Below, in pieces: positions 11,901 to 21,394 of a stretch of 64,000 nucleotides of DNA (positions within the stretch are counted from its first letter, which is position 1; each line of letters opens with the position of its first letter). The stretch comes from Spisula solida (taxonomy: Eukaryota; Mollusca; Bivalvia; Venerida; Mactridae), in contig OX365947.1 of assembly GCA_947247005.1 (NCBI GenBank), positions 36,784,760-36,848,759 of the forward strand. The letters are read 5' to 3'. Below the pieces are notes generated by a model that was not told the origin of the DNA, did no database searches, and saw nothing but the letters and a program-made list of their open reading frames with translations. Made by a program: the position numbers and the translations under genes.

Positions 11901-14900
11901 GCGAATCTAGTATGTATAATTGGTTTTAGACCGCAAACTAATACTGGACTCGACCGCTGCGTCACTCTATTCTTACCCTGACTTGACTTTTCCCATACAA
12001 CCGTTCCCCTGTCAACAAAGTTAGCATTGTACGACTATAAACATATAGGAGAACAAAGTTGGTTTTTGTACGCCCGTTCTGTCGATAGGATCACCTGCAC
12101 CTGCACCTATCTTTAAAGTTGTCCGCACTCGAACTTGAATAAGTCTAAACGGATTATTGTAATACTAATCTTGGCCTATATATGCACTGTATATTACCCG
12201 TATAATTATCATACATTTGTATATAGGTCAAGTTTGACCACTACACTGAATGCAAATTAAATTGTACATACATGTAGTTATACCCCTTTATAATTAAATC
12301 AAAGCACTGAGAGTACTGCTGGGAGGCGATCTGGTTGCTGCTACTAAAGCTTAAACCGACTTTACACGTTTAATGTTCATTTTCTTACTGCCGATCTTGT
12401 CTAGAATATCAAAATAGGCATATGTGACTATATAGGCATGTTGGGTATCTAAATAATTGTTAAAATGTGCATATTAATTTATATGTAATACGTGTATCGA
12501 ATGCGTATATCAAAAGTGGCTTTAAAATAATACTATGCGCCTATTTATCAGATTCTACAGTACCGTCTTGTAATCACTTCCCTCACAGCGTGAGACAGTC
12601 TATAGAAAGCGGCTAGCTAGTACAACGACACCATATGATTGCATAACAGTACTTTGCAGACCGTATACGATTCATTGATAAAACCATCACTTGACCTTAG
12701 TCTGAAGTTTCTAAAAATAGCTTTACCACCGAGACATTTAATGAACACGTCAGTTTCGTATTATGAAACAAGTTCGGTATCGGCCTGTGTAGTGATTTTT
12801 TTGCAAAAATATCGATTTAACGAACAGTTTCACAATAATATTTTATCTTAGAATAAACAAATGTTGCTGATTGGCTTAAATCAGTTAAAAAATTTGGAGA
12901 AACATATTTAGCAGTATTGGGAATGTTGACAGTTTCTGGAACTACTTGAATGCGGATTCACATAGCAGCCCAAAGGCGGTTAATTTTGTATTAAGAAATG
13001 GGCAATGGTAGTAATGAGAGACTTAAACGCCTCCCAAAAAACCCACGTTAATCGTTCTAAAACTACAGTATAGCTAAACATCTAGGTTGTGCATGTTTAT
13101 GTACCGTTGCCAGTAGAGTTTACACAGTAAATTCCCTCATTTGACAAATGTTTACAAATGTGTTATTAAAGTTGTCAACATAGCTCATTGCTATATCATC
13201 TAATGGTAGTCCCAAAACCAATGATCGAAAAAATACAATTATATCATGTCTTCTTTTGGTATTTTTGAAAAAGCTCAATGCTATATCGCTTGTTTAGAAT
13301 ATAACTTACATTACGAGCCAATGAAAACGCCGAAATCATTAAAATTTTCTTCACAGACTTGACGTCATGCGTTGGCGCTAATTTCTATCGGCCAATCAGA
13401 ATGCAGAATGTTATATTCTAAGCTTCGCTCGCTCCGCCTTTTTTAATCATTTAAATTTCTTTACTATGTTCTAACTATAAGTTGATAAAAAGGTTTAAAA
13501 ACCACAAAGAGAGTAGATGTGAAGGTTTATTTAAGTTATAGTTAGAACGTATTAAGTAAATTTTAATGATTAAAAAGGGCGGAGCGAGCGTATAACATCC
13601 TGCATTTTGCTTTGCCGCTAGAAAATAGCGCCAACGCATGACGTCACGTCTATAAAGAGCAACATTTTTAACCGGCAAAATTCGGCGTTTTCATTGGCTC
13701 ATAAAGTAGATTATATTCTAACATTCGTTATTTTAGATCGTAATCTGTAGATGTTTTCCTACATGGGGTATTCAGCCCTTCCCCCATCTAGTTCAATTTT
13801 CTACACTGTGTAAACTCTCTTTGTCACGTCTTATTACTACCAATATATATCAACTTTACATACTCATATGCTATAACAATTGAAACTTGAGTTTTAATAT
13901 TAGGGTTCTGTTCTGTTCTATTCTGGAAAATATAGCCAAACTACCATCTAGTATTCTATTATTCTGTAATCAGAAGCTGGCTATTCAAATGATTTTGTAC
14001 ATGCTTAGTTCAATAAGGAACCCACTCAATTGACATGGTATTGATCAAATCGACAACAGTTACTGTGTCACTACCGGCGTGAACTATTGTTTTCCATCGT
14101 ATTTCAATGTCTTTGAGTAGAACATAACTACATACACGTATACATGTATTAATAAACAACTTATTTAACGGTTTTTAAATTGAACAATGCCTAGGTGTTT
14201 ACGTCTGCTATAAATGCAGATCAAGTTATACACCAGGCGGCATTTCGTTCGCACTATAAAATTTAATTATGTTTACTATTGGTAAATATTGACCCAATAG
14301 ATGTCAAGTGGGGTTGACTATGTAAACTCCTGTTGAAAGTACACATCTATTGCCTAGATAGTTATGCCCACAATATTTAATGAGGGCTATATTGCTTTCT
14401 TTGCTCATGTCCGTCGGTAGGTTGTGGACCAAAATAAGTTCTGTTCATTAACTCAAGAACATTTTGTCCTAGGATGCTTAAACTTTACATGGAAGTTGGT
14501 CATCAACAGTAGTTTCCCTTTTAATGATTTTGAGGCCAGTAGATAAAACCTCTATTTCGATGTGACGTTTATCTTGATTGAATTTATTTGTATACCAAAT
14601 GGTTTCCGATAAATAACGCAAGAACAGTTGTGCCCAGAATCATCAAAATTTTATGGGGTGAAGATAAGTAGTTCAATCGCATTGTTGTTGAGCTCATTAG
14701 GTCAAAGGTAAAGGTCGCCATTGCCTTTCACATTACTATTTGTCTGCATATATTAAGATGTTATTTTTCTTTTTATAACTGTGTAAATGTAGTTGTTTGT
14801 ACTGTTGACACTATATAGTCGAAGTCAATAGTTACGTTAGCTTGTGTCAATATTGTCTTATACATGTACAATGGGGTCAGTTGTACATGTATTTATATAG

Positions 14901-17900
14901 AAAACACTTGATGGTTCACATTTGGATAAAAAGTATTAAAAATACATTGATAAACATCATAATTTTACGATGTCGTAAAACCTGACACAGATAATAAAAC
15001 AGGAGATGAAATAGGAATGTCGGATAAATGGATATCACTGTATGAGTTACATGTTAATTTCCTGAAGAAAAATAGCCTCAAATCGGACGTGGCGGGAGCA
15101 CTCAGTAGACACAGCAGCGCACGGAAGGCACGGAAAGAACACTGTACAAAATGCTAGCCCTGCACGAACGTAACCCTGAGGTAGTATTCAGTATTGATCT
15201 TATTTAACTGGAGAATACGGATAACCAATCATATCGCCTGTTACTGACCAATAGTTTAATATGATGTGATATGATTGGTTGTCCTTATCTTTAAGTCCAG
15301 TAAGATCATTATTGAATAGGAGAGATCATGTTTGTATTCAAAGGGATTAGTACCACCAGCTAACGATTGGTTAATGGCAGGTTTTTATTGTTCATTTATC
15401 CAATAGATTGCTGGTGGGCATTTTGCATATGAATACGGCGATCTCTCCTATACCGCCCCAGGGTTAGTATTCAAGATTGATCTTACTTAACTATTGATTA
15501 CCACCCCTGCTCAAAATGATAACAAAATAACAGTAAATCAAAGAATAATTAACGCATACTACCAATACTAATTCTATGATATAAATAACTCGAGTAGATT
15601 TAAAGAAACACTCATTCACTATGATTAGTTTTTTATTACTAATACCTTATATTTCTATATTTTCAGATCCTGTCAAAACTTTACATTGGCAGAATAGCTC
15701 ATCGTTGATACATCGACATCATGAAACTGGTAGTATCGCCGTCGGGGGAACTAACAACACTACAAACAAGGTAGGAGTATGATCTGTCGTGTGAGCAAAG
15801 TTGTTACCTGGAGTGGTATTCATACTATTCAATATTGATCTTACTTGACCTAAGGATAAGGACAACCAATCAAGGACGACCTCACAGCACAATGACGACC
15901 TCACATCACAAAGACGACCACACATCACAAGGACGACCACATATCACAAGGACGATCACACATCAGGACGACCTCACATCACAAGGACGACCACACATCA
16001 CAAGGACGACCACATATCACAAGTACGACCACACATCACAAGGACGACCACACAGCACAAGGACGACCACACATCACAAAGACGACCACACATCACAAGG
16101 ACGACCACATATCACAAGGACGATCACACATCAGGACGACCTCACATCACAAGGACGACCACACATCACAAGGACGACCACATATCACAAGTACGACCAC
16201 ACATCACAAAGACGACCACACATCACAAGGACGACCTCACATCACAAGGACGACCACACATCACAAGGACAACCACACATCACAAGGACAACCCACAAAG
16301 CACCTCTACACAGATAGTGTGCATGCCCTATTAAAGAAACGGAGACGTAATTGAGGGGTCTGAATCCGCAAGGCTGACAATATTTAGTCATTTGAGCATA
16401 TTGCATGTGTTTAGCATTCGACACAATGTTTCACAGCTCACGATTTGTACACGTATTCATAGTTGAGTGACACCTTTGAACCTAACAACGTCTCATTTTA
16501 TTTAATGGGGATTTTAAAGAACTTATTTTACATAATTATGTTGGGAGATTTTAAAGAACTCATTTTACATAATTATGATGGGAACTTTTAAAGAACTCAT
16601 TTTACATAATTATGATGGGAGATTTAAAGAACTCATTTTACATAATTATGATGGGAGATTTTAAAGAACTCATTTTACATAATTATGATGGGAGATTTAA
16701 AGAACTCATTTTACATATCAATAGCTACGTTTTAAGATACAAGGGGTACACTCTACAAGCAATCCATGATGTTATAATTCAATCAAACGTATTATGTAAT
16801 ATACATTTTTATATTAATATTGCAGATAACTCCTGATCAAGCTTCTGTAGAGACAAAGTCAGCACAACAGCCCGTGGAACCTGACACACAACACCACCAC
16901 GAAGGTCATAATGGGTTTGAGCTTGCTTCTATTGCGCTTGACGTCTGTAACAAACAACACATACAGTCACCTGGACCAATGAATCGAGTACATGTTGTCA
17001 TACAGAAGAGGCTGATGTACTGTCCTATGGAAAAAATAGGAACCACTTTTTGGAGACGTCTTTTTTACATGATTACTTCAAAGAATCCATCCCAATATTC
17101 CACACCATATAACGTACCTATAAAGACGGCTCTAGACAATACACGTTTATTTACTCAAGCTATACAGACAGCTAAATCCAGAAATATGTTGTCTGGTAGT
17201 TCATTTAACTTCTTATTTGTGCGAAATCCATATTCCAGACTATTATCTGCATATATAGACAAGATAGTGCCTCCTAACCCTTATTACTGGAAAAACTTAG
17301 GTGGAAAGGCCGTGTCAATGTTCCGCCCAAACGAACCGATTCATGCTCCACAGACAATCAAAGGCAGACCCGTAGCTAGAATAGTTAACCGTGTTGCCCA
17401 GGATGCAACATTTGCAGAGTTTGTGAAATTAGCAACAGCTATGGAAAAATCTAACCGAGGCGTAGATCCTCATATTATTAGCACCAATAAAGGTTGTAAA
17501 CCGTGTACATATCCATATAAATATATAGGTAGAATGGAAACATTTAAAGACGATGCTTTGTATATCATGAGACAAGCTGGATTGAATGCTTCAGCGGCTG
17601 CACTGGATGAACAGTTTAAGATGCTTTCAGTGGTTGACGCCATTGAAGATAGTATAGAAAGTCCATTTAGCTGGAAGAAAGAAGTTTTAAAAACCATATC
17701 ATGGGATAAGGCTCTCAAAAGGATTTGGCTTAAGTTGCAAATGCGGGGAATCATTTCCATGGATAATGCACTCAACCTTTCTTCGGAACGAGTCGATAAA
17801 ATCACAAGTAAAGAGTTTATAGACATGGCAAAGAAAGCCTACATGGAATCAGATCCAGAGCAACTTAAAAAACAAAAAGAGTTAGTCAAACATGAGGCGT

Positions 17901-18058
17901 TTGCTAGTGTTCCAATAAAGGACGTCATAGCTTTCAAGGATGTATTTAAGGACGACTTCATCTTATTTGATTATGACATGTCGCCAAGTTACATATTTGA
18001 GCGCAAAGACGATGTCGTTAAGCCTACATTATTTTTTAACTACACTCATCTTAATTAG
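5857..18058 (+). CDS. Carbohydrate sulfotransferase (HNK-1ST/CHST8-14-like), three-exon gene
   Basis: Join 5857-5944, 15667-15770 and 16826-18058: 474 codons plus a TAG stop. Phases match at both junctions (1, then 0) and all splice sites are GT-AG. Residues 10-25 (HLLILGVLTLIIQIIV), preceded by basic MTLRRKCMKH, form a signal anchor, so this should be a type II Golgi membrane enzyme. It would transfer sulfate from PAPS to a glycan. The 5'-phosphosulfate loop is CPMEKIGTTFWRR (130-142), and the 3'-phosphate-binding motif is FLFVRNPYSRLLSAY (193-207). A conserved CKPC...YKYIGRMETF block follows (288-304), then DDFILFDYD near the C-terminus (440-448). About 100 residues between these last two blocks look like a long helical insertion compared with vertebrate CHST proteins. 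NXS/T sites occur in the stem and the C-terminus. The acceptor sugar cannot be told from sequence. Confidence 0.92.
6052..6277. mobile_element. TA-flanked MITE 'AGTCCAGT', copy 1
   Basis: The terminal inverted repeats are TATAGTCCAGTCAGGATA and its inverted partner TATCCTAACTGGACTATA. The inner conserved word is GTGACGCAGCGGTCGAGTC. There are two further copies at 8294-8507 and 11824-11989. TA at both ends suggests cut-and-paste by a Tc1/mariner-type transposase. Confidence 0.85.
6529..7273 (+). mobile_element. ~740 bp dispersed element, copy 1
   Basis: One of three copies (also 9505-10230 minus, 12293-13040 plus), all inside sulfotransferase intron 1. Each begins AATCAAAGCACTGAGAGT and ends near CGCCTCC. 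The best copy (copy 3) shows short inverted termini TGGGAGGCG / CGCCTCCCA. A ~70-codon open stretch starting MHNSTLQTVYDSLIKPS is present in each, but with frameshifts between copies. I do not recognise the peptide. Non-autonomous DNA element is the best guess. Confidence 0.8.
7420..8190 (-). pseudogene. LINE ORF2 C-terminal fragment, degenerate
   Basis: Minus-strand reading from 8190 gives WFYSVKHKLSSLGLTDHMD and then GRGRNKLRTYCLFK. This layout (W...VK..L..LGL, then NKLRTY..FK) resembles the region after the reverse transcriptase of jockey/RTE-type retrotransposons. A frame shift occurs near 8030, and the frame continues as a degraded tail to about 7821. An AATAAA on the minus strand near 7434 could mark the 3' end. 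The fragment is dead, and family placement is tentative. Confidence 0.6.
8294..8507. mobile_element. TA-flanked MITE 'AGTCCAGT', copy 2
   Basis: Inverted orientation relative to copy 1. It starts AAGTCCAGTTAGGATATTG and ends ATCCTGACTGGACTATA, with the same inner word (GACTCGACCGCTGCGTCAC). Confidence 0.85.
8977..9290. repeat. Foldback element with CGCTCGCTCCGCC tip
   Basis: Contains a palindrome (about 9175-9285) with arms GTTAGAACATATTAAGTAAATT and its inverse around a tip rich in TCGCTTCGCT. The left flank, GAGCCAATGAAAACGCCG and GACGTCATGCGTTGGCG-like, is shared with 13298-13725. Confidence 0.85.
9505..10230 (-). mobile_element. ~740 bp dispersed element, copy 2
   Basis: Reverse-complement copy of 6529-7273 and 12293-13040. 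The start-side sequence ACTCTCAGTGCTTTGATTAC lies at 10209-10228. It is diverged near 9505-9560, where the CGCCTCC end is damaged. Confidence 0.8.
10231..11823. other. Intronic, no element identified
   Basis: AT-rich. An inverted pair 'AATACCATTTAA' (11158-11169 and 11255-11267) hints at a short foldback. The 92-codon minus ORF at 10622-10900 has no recognisable domain. Confidence 0.4.
11824..11989. mobile_element. TA-flanked MITE 'AGTCCAGT', copy 3 (shortened)
   Basis: Starts CAGTCCAGTAAGGATATTG and ends CCCTGACTTGACT. The inner GACTCGACCGCTGCGTCAC is retained. It is about 60 bp shorter than the other two copies, so it is internally deleted. Confidence 0.8.
12293..13040 (+). mobile_element. 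~740 bp dispersed element, copy 3
   Basis: Same orientation and near-identical sequence to copy 1. The terminal TGGGAGGCG (12319-12327) and CGCCTCCCA (13028-13036) form a 9 bp inverted repeat. That places the true element inside the shared flank AATCAAAGCACTGAGAGTAC, or marks that flank as an asymmetric end. Confidence 0.8.
13298..13725. repeat. Large inverted repeat (~190 bp arms)
   Basis: Two inverted copies of the 8977-9290 family separated by about 60 bp. The left half carries GAGCCAATGAAAACGCCG and GACGTCATGCGTTGGCG. The right half carries the inverse, CGCCAACGCATGACGTC and CGGCGTTTTCATTGGCTC. Tips contain GCGAGCGAAGC-like words. Confidence 0.85.
14375..14770 (+). mobile_element. Bivalve-type dispersed repeat (TTATGCCC...GTCAAAGGT), copy 1
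   Basis: Shares with 51525-51955 the order: TATGCCC, GAGGGnTATATTGCTTT, a (GTCGG)n-like tract, CTCAAGnAC, CCTAGGAT, CTTCAAACTTTACATGGA-like, GGTCAnCAACAnTAG and finally AGGTCAAAGGT. It is more diverged than the 51.5 kb copy. Confidence 0.7.
15184..15454. mobile_element. Two abutting TIR MITEs
   Basis: The first (15184-15318) has arms TATTCAGTATTGATCTTA and inverted TAAGATCATTATTGAATA, with an inner GATAACCAATCATATC palindrome. The second (15316-15454) has arms ATAGGAGAGATC and GATCTCTCCTAT. A partial third copy of the first type begins near 15465. Another at 15812-15870 runs directly into the 19 bp minisatellite. Confidence 0.8.
15667..15770 (+). CDS. Sulfotransferase exon 2: luminal stem
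   Basis: 104 bp between TTTTCAG (acceptor) and AAG|GTAGGA (donor), phase 1 in and 0 out. It adds N plus 34 residues (NPVKTLHWQNSSSLIHRHH..., ending TNNTTNK), rich in Ser/Asn/His with potential N-glycosylation sites. This is typical of the unstructured stem between anchor and catalytic domain. Confidence 0.8.
15866..16300. repeat. 19-bp minisatellite in intron 2
   Basis: About 22 copies of CAAGGACGACCACACATCA with C/T and A/G variants. It starts 95 bp after the exon 2 donor. Its first units merge with the end of a MITE (GGATAAGGACAACCAATCA), which suggests that the array grew out of that terminus. The 160-codon ORF through it (RPHITRTTT-like) is a repeat artefact. Confidence 0.95.
16505..16717. 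repeat. 37-bp tandem repeat just upstream of exon 3
   Basis: Six near-identical units containing TTTTAAAGAACTCATTTTAC and ATAATTATGATGGGAGA. It ends about 110 bp before the exon 3 acceptor. Confidence 0.95.
16826..18058 (+). CDS. Sulfotransferase exon 3: catalytic domain and stop
   Basis: The acceptor is ATTGCAG at 16819-16825. The frame ITPDQASVETK... runs 410 codons to TAG at 18056-18058. It holds all catalytic motifs: the PAPS 5'-phosphosulfate loop with Lys-Ile-Gly-Thr-Thr, the RNPYSR 3'-phosphate site, CKPC, and the terminal DDFILFDYD. A single large terminal exon is typical of this family. No close AATAAA was found within the first few hundred bases downstream. Confidence 0.95.
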   Translation: MTPDQASVETKSAQQPVEPDTQHHHEGHNGFELASIALDVCNKQHIQSPGPMNRVHVVIQKRLMYCPMEKIGTTFWRRLFYMITSKNPSQYSTPYNVPIKTALDNTRLFTQAIQTAKSRNMLSGSSFNFLFVRNPYSRLLSAYIDKIVPPNPYYWKNLGGKAVSMFRPNEPIHAPQTIKGRPVARIVNRVAQDATFAEFVKLATAMEKSNRGVDPHIISTNKGCKPCTYPYKYIGRMETFKDDALYIMRQAGLNASAAALDEQFKMLSVVDAIEDSIESPFSWKKEVLKTISWDKALKRIWLKLQMRGIISMDNALNLSSERVDKITSKEFIDMAKKAYMESDPEQLKKQKELVKHEAFASVPIKDVIAFKDVFKDDFILFDYDMSPSYIFERKDDVVKPTLFFNYTHLN

Positions 18059-18496
18059 GCTAGGTGTTCATTTTGCTAATGTTTATTAGGCTGTTTCTGG
18101 AAATGTGCGTTGTAAACTGTTGAGCCGGGTGTACTATAGTACTCATGTATTTTAAAACCACGCTCAGTAGGAGGCCATTTCATCTCATACAATACTCATA
18201 ACTGTTTTATTGAGAATTTTTTTAGTTTATTTACTCATTTTGAAATAGTCCCATGTTGTACTTTTGTACTACGAATCTCAGTTAATGCAACATTGTTGTA
18301 TTTTGTTGTGAAAGTATTCACACTAATTAGGTTTAGCTGTAATAATTTAAATAATCATTATGTAAAAGTGGTGTAAAGCCCCACACAGTACAATCATGTG
18401 ATATTTAATGTCGTATGTGCCGACTTGTAGTTAGATTGTTACCGGTTATTTGTATTGTTGTATTAGTTCATGTTATATTGTGTTAGTTAACCTCTT
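18059..18496. other. 3' flank of sulfotransferase gene
   Basis: Probable 3' UTR and downstream DNA. No canonical AATAAA was seen. An ATTAAA lies in the palindrome that follows. Confidence 0.4.
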
Positions 18497-18677
18497 AATA
18501 TTTGCAGATAGATCACTCTAATTATCAATATTTCGACCTAACAAGGTCTTCTTCAGGAGGATGAAACACTTTAATTTTAGCTAAACAATGTGAACAAAAT
18601 TAAAGTGTTTCGTCCTCCTGAAGAAGACCTTGTTAGGTCGAAATATTGATAATTAGAGTGATCTATCTACAAATATT
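18497..18677. repeat. Near-perfect palindrome, ~82 bp arms
   Basis: The left arm begins AATATTTGCAGATAGATC and passes through GACCTAACAAGGTCTTC to TTTAATTTT. The right arm is its inverse with about two mismatches. The loop is about 17 bases (AGCTAAACAATGTGAAC). Each arm contains CTGAAGA...GGTCGAAA. Confidence 0.95.
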
Positions 18678-20199
18678 ATAGTGATCCCCTTTTAGGGATA
18701 TTTTACAACTAGATAACCTCTTAATATTGTCACATAATTGACAAAACGTCATGGTACTGTGTTATCACCGGAATTCGAACAATTATGCACGTATTTAAAT
18801 TATTTATAATTCTTTTAAACATTCAAACTGTGGTAAAGAGGCGTTTAATATTGATTATGGTTCAGTTAACGAACTCCTAAACACCATAAATTTTTATTAT
18901 ATGTCACCTCTTTGCAGTTGTAAAAGCATTACAAGGAATTTAAATAGAGCGTAAGTTTAAGTTTTCCTTAAGTGTTTTGATAAAGTAGTACCCATATGCT
19001 TTGCCCTGTTTTTGTGTTTGAAAATGTCCAAAGGCAAGATTATATATAGATCTAATTATATATAATTTTGTATTGTATTGTAAAACGATAATTAACTAAT
19101 GAAAGGGGTTTATTTTGGTTGTAAAACATTGGAAATAGTGTGCATATATTCATAATCCAATTCGTTCGCTTGATAACCTTCGACAACAACTGTCGGCATT
19201 AAATGGGCGGACCGTTCTCTACACTGCCGTCGTGTTAATCATTATTGGGTATCAGAAAATTGGTTCGTGGGGTTGTAAACTGAAGATAACCCCTTGTTAA
19301 GTTCCTCTAGAGTCGACTGATTATGTGGCTTTATTTTTGTGGTAAAATTCACGGATGGAACTAAATTTGATCCTATTGGTGATATTTTTAATTTTACACT
19401 GAATGTATAAGGATCTAGTAAGTAGGCCTACTTGTACAGTTGCATAGGGAAATGCCTTGCATGCCACTTGTATACAGGACAATATATGTACGATATATAT
19501 CAGTACGGTCACGCGTATTGTTTGTTTAAATGATGGATATTTCAATTTGATTTAGATGGTTACGGTAAACTCTGAACTAGGAAGAGATATGCCAATTATG
19601 TTGCATTACAAGTATTATGCGTGCACGTAAACATACGTGTATCTTGCATTATCCTTCTATAAAACCATATATTCGTTAACCATCTACTCCAAAAGACACG
19701 TACATCGTTACTAGTATAATACAAGAAAACTCGTCAGGAAGGTGGATATGCAGGTGGACAAATAGGCATCAACACATCGTCCCTTTGGCGCAACAAGGGT
19801 GTATCTCTCTATATAACTTGAGATACAACCTTGTTACGCCAAAGGGGTTTTGTCATTTCTATTAAAAATTGAATTAAAATTTGGTAGACTACTTATTGAG
19901 TTTTATATATGTAAATGTAATAAGAAATTAGAAAATACCCATGAATAGTATGTTAGGTGAAGAATGTAGTAATATGAGTTATAAAAATAAATGTTGTTTT
20001 TATTTACATATCAGAAACCCATTATGCGCTGTGATATTACTGACGTAGTTTGACAACACCCTTTCATTTTGAAAAGCAAAGGGTGTGCATCGTGGATATG
20101 TAGTTATCATGTTCTATTCAATGTGTGTATAAAAATACGTTCACATCTTTATTAGATTGTTTGTATAAAATAAGTTGTGGGTATACAATATCACAGTTA
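18678..20199. other. Intergenic between convergent genes
   Basis: No exon supported. 19010-19080 looks like a LINE 3' tail: words AAAATGTCCAAAGGCAAG, then TTTTGTATTGTATTGTA, as in 24550-24633. A 66 bp hairpin (19781-19846) is listed separately. Confidence 0.5.
19781..19846. repeat. Short hairpin
   Basis: The arms CCCTTTGGCGCAACAAGG and CCTTGTTACGCCAAAGGG flank a short TATCTC/GAGATA stem and an AT loop. Confidence 0.85.
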
Positions 20200-20520
20200 T
20201 TTTGTGAAATCTTAATGTGTTATCACTATACATACATGACATGATTTTATAATTAATAGTAATTGTTTTAAAGCGTAAAATATTGACTGGTACGAGAAGA
20301 CCGTAAAATCGAATGGGGCTAGATCCGGGCTGTTATGTGCGTGATCTATCATCTCATATCCCAAGAAGTCTATCGTCATTAACATATCTTTACATCGGTG
20401 GGGAGGGGCATTGTCTTGGAGGAAGAGTAGAATCTTGACTTCAATATTAGGTCTCGTCTTTCGAATGGCGTGCATTAAATCCCTCCGTATCACCTGTAAA
20501 TAAGTATGATGAATTCGAAC
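20200..20520 (-). pseudogene. mariner-type transposase fragment (D34D end)
   Basis: The minus-strand frame includes VIRRDLMHAIRKTRPN, then LLFLQDNAPPH and NSPDLAPFDFTVF. Exactly 34 residues separate the Asp of QDNAPPH from the last Asp of LAPFD, matching the D34D spacing of mariner catalytic triads. The first catalytic Asp, the DNA-binding domain and the rest of the C-terminus are missing, and no intact TIRs were identified. It is a dead fragment. Confidence 0.85.
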
Positions 20521-21194
20521 ATTTGCTTCAAAAGTTCATCCTTGGTGTAACTTTTAGACACAGATTTTCATAATTTTAGTCAGGATGTCATTATTTATAC
20601 CCTATTTAACAGTAAAAGGGGATCTGTGTAGTCCCAGGCAATACAAATACTCATTATAAACGGGTAAAGATAACCCAAGTAATAACTTCTAATTCCAAAA
20701 AAATGAATGAAAATGTAAGATTTCACGCAGAGTGTTTTCATATTTTTTACTGGGTGAATTGATTTTTACCCCCAAAGTACCCATATTTATACTAACCCTA
20801 GATAGTATCACGACAAACATTTGCCCAATTTTCATGACGATCCAGTTTAAGGTATATGCGCAGAAATGATGCGCATAAACAACTGTATCAAACGTCCTTA
20901 AGATATTTTGAAACATTGAACGAGAACACTTCATTGGTTATGCAATGTATGTACTTCATTAAAAAACATAAAAATAGATTTACTCTCTTTGTACGAATAT
21001 CCTTCAAGAATAAAATGAATGTAAGATCAAAAATGCGAGTCAAACATTGTGAAACAACACAATGTTATATAGTTCAGCAGTCGTCCAATCATGTTCGAGT
21101 TTTGAGTTTATTTACATTTTCTGCATAAGTCACAATTTTGACAGGATTAGCAAAACATTTCAAGATCATTAACTGTAAAATCATTACTGTTAGT

Positions 21195-21255
21195 GGGGAA
21201 TTTAATTTCGTAGATTGCATGGATCACATCAACCACGAAATTAAATCCCCAATGA
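21195..21255. repeat. Short hairpin
   Basis: GGGGAATTTAATTTCGT is repeated inverted as ACGAAATTAAATCCCC around a loop of about 28 bases. Confidence 0.85.
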
Positions 21256-21394
21256 ATAATTATCCCAAGGAATTATGTCAAGTGTACAGTGCTTGCTATC
21301 AAGTTCAGTCAAGTATAAGACTCGGTTTGTGGGAAGTTTACTTGAATATAATTATCAACATGTAATAAAGCAATTATTATATCTGTGTGATTTT

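Larger units (their letters stand above)
5945..15666 (+). other. Intron 1 of sulfotransferase gene
   Basis: 9,722 bp running from GTAAGT to a strong polypyrimidine tract and TTTTCAG. It is packed with repeats listed separately: TA-flanked MITEs, three ~740 bp elements, a LINE fragment, foldbacks and nested TIR elements. An ORF of 92 codons at 10622-10900 (-) was not accepted as coding. Confidence 0.85.

Noticed and set aside
15835..16317. 160-codon ORF of RPHITRTTT repeats
   Set aside because: 19 bp minisatellite inside an intron, with no start context or flanking coding signal.
20689..20934. 81-codon minus ORF next to the mariner fragment
   Set aside because: Does not continue the transposase. 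The expected first catalytic Asp region is not visible.
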